Positions 1-5,445 of a DNA stretch of 6,808 bases are shown one piece after another. The stretch's first letter is position 1. Each line of letters opens with the position of its first letter. The notes under the pieces are model-generated. The model was not told the origin of the DNA. It saw nothing but the letters and a program-made list of their open reading frames with translations, and searched no databases. Location: positions 1 through 6,808 of the forward strand of contig CALQBB020000044.1 in the NCBI GenBank assembly GCA_943328715.2, given 5' to 3'. The translations under genes and the position numbers were made by a program. The DNA comes from Polynucleobacter meluiroseus. Lineage in GTDB: Bacteria > Bacteroidota > Bacteroidia > Flavobacteriales_D > Crocinitomicaceae.

Positions 1-1479
1 ACGATCGGTGATTTTTGGTTATTGCCCGGTTCCTACATTGTTTTAACGGCTAATGCAAACCTCGGACTCTTTACAAACGTGGCGGGAGTCACGAGTTTTC
101 CAAGCTTAAATAACGCTGGAGACCAACTTATGCTAAATGATAACACAGGTTTGCTCATCGATCGTTTAACTTACACCGACGAATGGTATCAAGATCCGAA
201 TAAACAAGACGGAGGCTATAGTTTGGAGCGAATAAATTTAAACGACCCATGCTCAAACTACGATAATTGGTCTGCATCGAATGATCCATCAGGAGGAACT
301 CCGGGAACGATTAATTCCATTTTTAGTGCAGCGCCGGATGTCCAAAATCCAAATTTACTCTCATTAATTGCTTTGAGTCCGAACTTCTTGGAAGTATCCT
401 TTTCCGAAGGAATGGATTCGAGCAGCCTTGCAAATACTCAAATCACTGCGAATCCAAATTTAAGTGTGCAAGCAACGTTTATTCAAGTGGTGAACGATAA
501 TCCAAACGGACCACCACAATTCATCGTTCAATTCAACGAGAATTTCCTTCCATCAACGACGTACCAAATTCAACTGGGACCTGTGGGTGATTGTTGGCAA
601 AATGACACAACATTCATTGGTCAATTTACCTTGCCAGAGCAAGCCCAAGTAGGCGATATCGTGATTAACGAGATATTAGCGAATCCACTGAATGGCGGAC
701 AAGATTTTATTGAATTATACAACCGATCAACCAAAGTGATTGACTTGAAGGACTGGCAAATCGCGAATTATTACAACGATACCATTTCCAATTTAAAGAC
801 CATTTCGAATCACTTTATTTTGGAACCGAATTCCTATGTTGCCATTAGTGAAGATACCAGTTTTCTTCTCGAGAATTATCCCGCAAGTATTTCTGGTAGA
901 CTGATTCAAATGGATATGCCAAGTTATAACATCGACTCAGGAACGGTGTATTTATTTTACAATAGCGAACAAATCGACCGTGTTTCCTATTCCGAAGATT
1001 GGCAATTTTCCTTGTTAGACAATTTTGATGGCGTAAGTTTGGAGCGAATTTCGCCGAATGCTTCTTCCAACCAACAATCAAACTGGCATTCCGCTGCAGA
1101 GTCTATAGGTTTTGCAACACCCGGACGAGTAAACTCTCAGTATCAATTTGTTGGAACTACAGAATCCATCAGCCTACAAAAAGATGTATTTTCTCCCGAT
1201 CAAGATGGATTTGAGGATATTCTTGTAGTCAATTATGCTTTTTCAGAAAGTGGATTATTAGCTAAAGCGAGAATCTTTGATGATTTCGGAAGAGAGATTA
1301 AAACATTATTCTCCAATGAATTAATGGGGACATCTGGTTTTTTCACCTGGGATGGTGTAAATGCCGATCAAGCAAAATCACCTATTGGAATTTACGTATT
1401 AGTCCTAGAAGTTTTCTCTGTTGATGGAGGTGTTATTTTAGCAAAAAAAATCCCGTTCACTCTAGCTGGCAAATTGTAA
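1..1479 (+). CDS. Secreted lamin-tail-domain (LTD) surface protein, 3' part only
   Basis: The frame is open from base 1 to the TAA at 1477-1479 and gives 492 residues; the start lies upstream. The TTG at 22 is internal, because the codons before it (TIGDFWL) continue the domain. Residues 1 to about 105 are the end of a first lamin tail domain (SLERI, then GGTPG). About 110-212 is an Ig-like region of the SbsA/Big_5 kind (EVSFSEGMD). About 218-375 is a second, complete lamin tail domain (VINEILANP, FIELYN, LKDWQIAN, SLERI, ATPG). About 390-492 is a C-terminal module with SPDQDG, WDG and GIYVLVLEV, resembling FlgD-type Ig or gliding-motility C-terminal domains. Such proteins in Bacteroidota are normally exported to the surface. 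Substrate and role are unknown; adhesion or a nuclease-associated role are possibilities. The C-terminus could be a type IX secretion signal, but it is not a clean match to the common type A domain. Confidence 0.85.
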   Translation, partial: TIGDFWLLPGSYIVLTANANLGLFTNVAGVTSFPSLNNAGDQLMLNDNTGLLIDRLTYTDEWYQDPNKQDGGYSLERINLNDPCSNYDNWSASNDPSGGTPGTINSIFSAAPDVQNPNLLSLIALSPNFLEVSFSEGMDSSSLANTQITANPNLSVQATFIQVVNDNPNGPPQFIVQFNENFLPSTTYQIQLGPVGDCWQNDTTFIGQFTLPEQAQVGDIVINEILANPLNGGQDFIELYNRSTKVIDLKDWQIANYYNDTISNLKTISNHFILEPNSYVAISEDTSFLLENYPASISGRLIQMDMPSYNIDSGTVYLFYNSEQIDRVSYSEDWQFSLLDNFDGVSLERISPNASSNQQSNWHSAAESIGFATPGRVNSQYQFVGTTESISLQKDVFSPDQDGFEDILVVNYAFSESGLLAKARIFDDFGREIKTLFSNELMGTSGFFTWDGVNADQAKSPIGIYVLVLEVFSVDGGVILAKKIPFTLAGKL

Positions 1480-1484
1480 CTTTG
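1477..1484 (+). promoter_or_regulatory. Possible Bacteroidota -7 promoter element (TAnnTTTG)
   Basis: TAACTTTG matches the Bacteroidota -7 consensus TAnnTTTG exactly. It overlaps the stop codon of the lamin-tail gene and ends 13 nt before the ATG at 1498. An upstream TTTG (-33) element at the usual spacing of about 19-20 nt is not evident; only a weak GTTC lies near 1455. If used, it would start the downstream five-gene run with a very short leader. The motif is short and AT-rich, so chance is a real alternative. Confidence 0.4.
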
Positions 1485-1497
1485 TAAAAACAAAACA

Positions 1498-1959
1498 ATG
1501 AAATGTTCACTGCTCGCATTTAGCCTATTATTTTCCTTGACGCTATTCGGTCAGCGTTATTCCAATTCAGTTGGGCTTAGATTTGCCAATATTGGCTATA
1601 CTCAGATCAATGGGAAGCATTTTATAAATGCAAATAATGCCGTCGAAATAAGTTTAGGTGGTAGTTCAAACTATGTTTGGATGCAAGGGAATTACGAGTG
1701 GCAACATCCATTGGTGGACGATGTTGATTATTACTTTGGTGCAGGACCCGGTGTGGGCATTGTATCCGGAAATCCTATTATGCAAAATTCAGCGAATGAT
1801 CGATTTATGTTCGGGATGAATGGTGTTGTCGGTGTGGAATATACACTTCCAGACTACCCGTTTACCTTCTCTTTCGAGTCAGGACCATACTTACAAATCA
1901 TTCCAAGTTTAAACTTGGGTTGGAACTTTGGACTTGCCGCACGTTATGTCCTCCCTTAA
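1498..1959 (+). CDS. Small outer-membrane beta-barrel protein
   Basis: This encodes 153 residues from an ATG in an A-rich context (AAACAATG) with no Shine-Dalgarno sequence, as usual in this phylum. Residues 1-19 form a signal peptide with a hydrophobic core and a likely cleavage after FGQ. The mature part of about 134 residues shows roughly eight amphipathic beta segments. Examples are SVGLRFA near 24, NAVEISLG near 47, YYFGAGPGVGIV near 78, FMFGMNGVVGVEYTL near 103 and LGWNFGLAARY near 140. Tyr, Phe and Gly are enriched and polar turns separate the segments. This fits a small eight-stranded barrel in the size range of OmpX or OmpW, but I see no family-specific motif and claim no transport function. 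It lies 18 nt after the lamin-tail gene, and its last 14 nt overlap the start of the LETM1-like gene. Confidence 0.75.
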   Translation: MKCSLLAFSLLFSLTLFGQRYSNSVGLRFANIGYTQINGKHFINANNAVEISLGGSSNYVWMQGNYEWQHPLVDDVDYYFGAGPGVGIVSGNPIMQNSANDRFMFGMNGVVGVEYTLPDYPFTFSFESGPYLQIIPSLNLGWNFGLAARYVLP

Positions 1960-3226
1960 AAACACCTTATCTCCTGGATCCAAAAATTGGATTCCCAAGT
2001 TTTTTCAGCTCTTGGAAAAAGGAGTTATTTCCTTGGATTTAGAGCTCATTCAAAATGAAGAGACAGATTTAACACATTTCGTATCGCATCGAACTGGACT
2101 TGTCTATGGGAATGCTTTACACCTTTTGTTTTCCAATCAACTAGACTCATCGAAATATACCAACGATGAAAAACTAAAATTGCTGCTATTTGAAACGCTT
2201 ATATTCACCTATTTACGTAAAAACCAAGGTGAATTTGATAAAGATGCGTTCATGGAAAACCTCATCGATTTTTATGGAAACACCAAAGATGGCGGCGTAT
2301 TCGCATGGTTTGATCGGATGTTCACTGGGAAGAACAATCAAAACATTGAGGAAATATTAGCACACCGTATTCAAGTGAAAAGTACCTTTTTTGGCGCTAA
2401 TTATTGGTTAAATCACTTGTCGAACGCCTTTATTTTTCTTGATGTCGTTTTATACCGTGCTTTTTTAGAAGGAAACATTCAATCGTTTTCACGTCATTAC
2501 GCTGATTACGCCAGTTCTTTGATGAATGGAATGATCTATGCCGCATATACCGATGATAACGCAGAAGACAAAGAACAACGAGTCTTGTGGCACTTTTTAG
2601 CCTCAACTGAATTAGAAAAATCGAAAAAAGCACGTTTTGAGAACCGGATTTTGACGGGCGTCACACTGCGCGTCTTAAAAAAGGAACGCGTCGTCGATAA
2701 ATTACTTTCAAAATTCACCGTTGAACTTGGACTTTTTCTCATTCAAGGAACACATCAACCGAATGAAGAAGAACAAAAGAAATTAGCATCACTAGGACAA
2801 GCGCTGGATTTATCAAGCAAAGAAATTCAAGAATCCATAGAGATGTGTAATGCCTACATGCTTCAAAACCAAAATGAAATTCTCGTTTTTCAATCCGAAA
2901 CTGAAACCGGTTATGTTTTTAAAGCCTTCAGCAAGCGATGGATTCGAATATTAGGTCGAAATAAGGACAAACTTGTTCAAGAAATGCGTGAAAGCAAGGA
3001 ATTGATGTCCTTGATTCAGAAATCGACCAAAGAAGAATTAAGTACCGAGGAAAAAGAACAAGTGCGCACCCAATTCCTTGATTTGATTAAGACCATGCCT
3101 TCATTGGCACTATTTCTTTTACCAGGAGGAAGCTTACTTCTCCCTTTAATTCTTAAACTTGTCCCTGAATTAATGCCATCCGCCTTCAAAGTGAATGAAA
3201 TAGAAAAAAACAACGATAAAAAATGA
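1946..3226 (+). CDS. LETM1-like protein (LETM1-related biofilm-associated type)
   Basis: This encodes 426 residues from the ATG at 1946. An in-frame TTG at 1928 would add six residues but is a less likely start. The C-terminal part, about 330-415, resembles the LETM1 domain: a charged helical stretch, then a hydrophobic segment with LPGGS at about 392-396 and the ending LKLVPELMPSAF. This parallels the LKL-P-LPSTF core of mitochondrial LETM1. Residues about 250-305 (ELGLFLIQGTHQPNEEEQKK, then LGQALDLSSKEI) look like a TerB-type helical fold. The N-terminal 240 residues are helical and unrecognised. There is no signal peptide; the only strongly hydrophobic stretch is about 386-406, so cytosolic or inner-membrane-associated. 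Eukaryotic LETM1 acts in K+/H+ or Ca2+/H+ homeostasis; the bacterial proteins have been named biofilm-associated from Flavobacteriia, and their biochemistry is unclear. It overlaps the upstream gene by 14 nt and the downstream gene by 4 nt (ATGA). Confidence 0.8.
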   Translation: MSSLKNTLSPGSKNWIPKFFQLLEKGVISLDLELIQNEETDLTHFVSHRTGLVYGNALHLLFSNQLDSSKYTNDEKLKLLLFETLIFTYLRKNQGEFDKDAFMENLIDFYGNTKDGGVFAWFDRMFTGKNNQNIEEILAHRIQVKSTFFGANYWLNHLSNAFIFLDVVLYRAFLEGNIQSFSRHYADYASSLMNGMIYAAYTDDNAEDKEQRVLWHFLASTELEKSKKARFENRILTGVTLRVLKKERVVDKLLSKFTVELGLFLIQGTHQPNEEEQKKLASLGQALDLSSKEIQESIEMCNAYMLQNQNEILVFQSETETGYVFKAFSKRWIRILGRNKDKLVQEMRESKELMSLIQKSTKEELSTEEKEQVRTQFLDLIKTMPSLALFLLPGGSLLLPLILKLVPELMPSAFKVNEIEKNNDKK

Positions 3227-3654
3227 ACTGTAAGATCCACATATACCTTCTAAACGATTTATATTCACAAGAATTAGCTGATGCAGAACACGAAGGAAAT
3301 CAATCCATTGACAACATCAAATACGAATGGGAAGATGAATTATCCATTTCGAGTGATGTAACTTCCGTGACAGAATTATCGGATGTCGATTATCCACTTG
3401 CAGGAATGAATGAGAATAATGAACCCTTTCAATTCGATATTCCAAACATGCATTTATTTGAAATCAGTTCTTCCGACGCGCCAAACGTTTACGTGGGTGC
3501 TTCAGAAAGCATCGTTTCATCAGCAAAGTTCGAAAAAACGGATGAAGCTTATACGATCGAAATATTCTTAAAAGATTACGAGCCAATGTCCAATCCAACA
3601 CCCGGAATCTTCATTGCGGCAAAATCTTTCCCAAAAGAGTTGATTCGTTTATGA
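3223..3654 (+). CDS. Hypothetical acidic protein, 143 residues
   Basis: I do not recognise this protein. It is bounded by ATGA overlaps at both ends, with the LETM1-like gene before it and the ABC ATPase gene after it. Those overlaps support it as a real gene, with the ATG at 3223 as its start. It is strongly acidic: 27 Asp/Glu against 8 Lys/Arg, with a dense cluster YEWEDE at residues 34-39. There is no signal peptide and no membrane segment, so it is probably cytosolic. The C-terminal half alternates predicted beta segments (NVYVGA near 88, YTIEIFL near 110, GIFIAA near 128). It has one cysteine, Cys3, and no metal-binding or catalytic motif that I can see. Its position suggests an accessory partner of the LETM1-like protein or the ATPase; that is inference from gene order only. 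Confidence 0.75.
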   Translation: MNCKIHIYLLNDLYSQELADAEHEGNQSIDNIKYEWEDELSISSDVTSVTELSDVDYPLAGMNENNEPFQFDIPNMHLFEISSSDAPNVYVGASESIVSSAKFEKTDEAYTIEIFLKDYEPMSNPTPGIFIAAKSFPKELIRL

Positions 3655-4580
3655 TTGTATTAAAAAACATACAATTATCCTACGCTAAACCCATCATCAA
3701 ACGGGCCAATTTAACTGTACATCAAGGAGAAATTCTCGGTCTTGTTGGGAAAAGTGGCGCTGGAAAGTCATCGTTGTTAAAAATAATTGCTGGACTTATT
3801 GATCCAGATACGGGCGAGATTTCCATCGATCAACACGTGCAGCCGCGTGTTCATCAATTATTGATTCCTGGATTTAAGCGCGTTGCCATGGTTAATCAGG
3901 ACTTCAAGTTGGACGTTTACCACACAGTCGAGGAGAATCTTCGCGAAGCCGTTTTGCATCTGCCTAGTCCGAAAAGAGATAAGCGTGTTCAGCAATTACT
4001 TCGCTTGTTTGATCTAAAATCTATTTCAGCAACCAAAGCGCACTTAATCTCGGGAGGAGAACAACAACGCTTGGCGATTGCTCGAGCGATTGCGGATCAA
4101 CCGGAAATTTTATTACTCGATGAACCATTCGGACACCTTGATGCGAATCTACGTGCACGATTAACGGAGCATTTAATTCGCCTGCGAGAAGAAGAAAACA
4201 CCACGATAATTTTGGTTTCCCATGAGGGTCAGGATGTACTTGGACTATGCGATTCCATTTGCATTTTGAAAAACGGAATCTTGAGTAAAAAATACAAACC
4301 CGAATTTTTGTATTACCATTATTCCAATATACAACAAGCACGTCTTTTTGGACCTGTTAACGCGATTAAACAGGAAGAGGAAACCATACTATTTCGTCCA
4401 GATGAATACCGAGTTTCTTCCGCGAAGGACGCCCTTGCCGTTGATTTTATTCGTAGTATTTTTGTTGGCGGACTCTACCACAACTACTTTCAAACCGAAA
4501 CAGGAGAAACGATTGTACTTTATCAATTTGAACGCTTAAATGACACCAGAGGAATCGAAATCGTTAAAAAAACGCAGTAA
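3651..4580 (+). CDS. ABC transporter ATP-binding protein with TOBE-like C-terminus
   Basis: This 309-residue ABC ATPase has every catalytic motif intact. These are Walker A GKSGAGKSS (33-41), Q-loop Gln83 in VNQDFKL, signature ISGGEQQR (133-140), Walker B ILLLDEPF (153-160), D-loop GHLD (161-164) and switch His191 in VSHEGQD. After residue about 215 comes a 95-residue extension: YYHYSN, ARLFGPVNAI, LFRPDEYRV, then a G-rich beta segment. This is the layout of the TOBE-type regulatory domain in PotA/FbpC-like importer ATPases. Such subunits power uptake of polyamines, iron or other small solutes with a separate permease and binding protein. Neither is encoded here, so the substrate cannot be assigned. 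The start is the ATG at 3651, in a 4-nt overlap with the preceding stop codon; the last 41 nt overlap the YihY-family gene. Confidence 0.92.
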   Translation: MIVLKNIQLSYAKPIIKRANLTVHQGEILGLVGKSGAGKSSLLKIIAGLIDPDTGEISIDQHVQPRVHQLLIPGFKRVAMVNQDFKLDVYHTVEENLREAVLHLPSPKRDKRVQQLLRLFDLKSISATKAHLISGGEQQRLAIARAIADQPEILLLDEPFGHLDANLRARLTEHLIRLREEENTTIILVSHEGQDVLGLCDSICILKNGILSKKYKPEFLYYHYSNIQQARLFGPVNAIKQEEETILFRPDEYRVSSAKDALAVDFIRSIFVGGLYHNYFQTETGETIVLYQFERLNDTRGIEIVKKTQ

Positions 4581-5442
4581 ACTTACTTGGTACTGGGGCT
4601 TCACTGCGTTCAAAGAAGCACTTGTTACGTATGTTAGGGACGGTGCGTTTTACCATGGTGCCGCACTGGCTTACTATACCCTATTCGCATTTATTCCCAT
4701 TATCTATTTAACGAGTTCAATCTTTGGTCGCATCCTTGGTCCAAAAAACATCAAAAACATGGTTTCGGATGTACTCCAAAATCAGATGGGTATGGAAGAT
4801 AGTTCTTCCATCATGGAGGTCGTAAATGGCATGTCGCTGCACAAACCTAGCTTTTTCATGGAAATGATCAGTGTTGTTGTTTTGCTATACAGCTGTTCCG
4901 CCTTTTTTGTCTCCTTGAAACGCAGTTTGAATGAGTTTTTTATGGTTACAAAGAAAAACAGACACGAAGAGAATTTATTCATGGATATCATCGGCTTTCG
5001 CTTTATTTCCATGGGACTTTTAGCGGTTTTCGCCTTGATTATTATCCTCTTTTATTTTGCACAAGTATTTATCTTTTCTGCCATTCAAAATTGGAATCAT
5101 TACCATAGTGGTTTTATCGATTTTTCGCTAAATATGCTGCAAAACATCCTAACCATTGGAAGTAATTTAATGATTTTCACCTTGGTGTTTAAATTCATTC
5201 CGGATGCAAAAGTCCAATGGAATGTTGCGTTCAAAGGCGCGATTTTCACCTCTATTTTACTTGTGCTCAGTCAGTTTATCATCAACTATTACCTGCATAA
5301 TTATTTTGTGCTTGGAAAAATCGGGATTGCAAATTCCTTGTTCGTCGCATTGGCATGGGTGCATTATTCCGCGCAAATCGTCTTCCTTGGAGCAAAATTC
5401 ACCTACGTGGTTGGAAAAATGACCGGTCAGAACATCAAGTAA
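4540..5442 (+). CDS. YihY/BrkB-family inner-membrane protein
   Basis: This encodes 300 residues, the usual size for the family. A basic N-terminal tail (KSLKKRSK) is followed by about six membrane segments near 40-62, 105-125, 150-180, 196-219, 228-250 and 262-290. Family hallmarks are GAALAYYTLFAFIPI near 40, SLKRSLNEFF near 125, FKFIPDAKVQWNVAFKGAIF near 217-236 and a last helix ending YSAQIVFLGAKFTYV. The family was once annotated as ribonuclease BN in error; its real function is unsettled, with transport and roles in envelope processes suggested. The ATG at 4540 lies inside the ABC ATPase gene, giving a 41-nt out-of-frame overlap. No other ATG, GTG or TTG start precedes the first membrane segment in this frame, so the overlap looks genuine. 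It could be the membrane partner of the ATPase, but YihY proteins are not known ABC permeases, so that is speculation. Confidence 0.92.
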   Translation: MTPEESKSLKKRSKLTWYWGFTAFKEALVTYVRDGAFYHGAALAYYTLFAFIPIIYLTSSIFGRILGPKNIKNMVSDVLQNQMGMEDSSSIMEVVNGMSLHKPSFFMEMISVVVLLYSCSAFFVSLKRSLNEFFMVTKKNRHEENLFMDIIGFRFISMGLLAVFALIIILFYFAQVFIFSAIQNWNHYHSGFIDFSLNMLQNILTIGSNLMIFTLVFKFIPDAKVQWNVAFKGAIFTSILLVLSQFIINYYLHNYFVLGKIGIANSLFVALAWVHYSAQIVFLGAKFTYVVGKMTGQNIK

Positions 5443-5445
5443 TTC

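Noticed and set aside
22..24. TTG as the start of the lamin-tail protein
   Set aside because: The frame is open to base 1 and the preceding codons fit the lamin tail domain, so the gene begins outside the window.
1672..1679. Second TAnnTTTG match (TATGTTTG)
   Set aside because: It is internal to the barrel gene with no start codon of a real gene nearby; expected by chance in AT-rich DNA.
1928..1945. TTG start giving a six-residue longer LETM1-like protein
   Set aside because: The ATG at 1946 is a better start codon and gives a shorter overlap with the barrel gene.
3832..3851. Inverted repeat AACACG / CGTGTT with an 8-nt loop
   Set aside because: It is a 6-bp stem inside the ABC ATPase coding region with no T-run; most likely chance.
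4021..4341. 106-codon minus-strand open frame inside the ABC ATPase gene
   Set aside because: It is antisense to conserved ATPase motifs, its translation has no recognisable domain, and it has no promoter or neighbour support.
5421..5428. Perfect palindrome GACCGGTC
   Set aside because: It is an isolated 8-nt palindrome within the YihY-family coding region with no second copy seen; not supportable as an operator.
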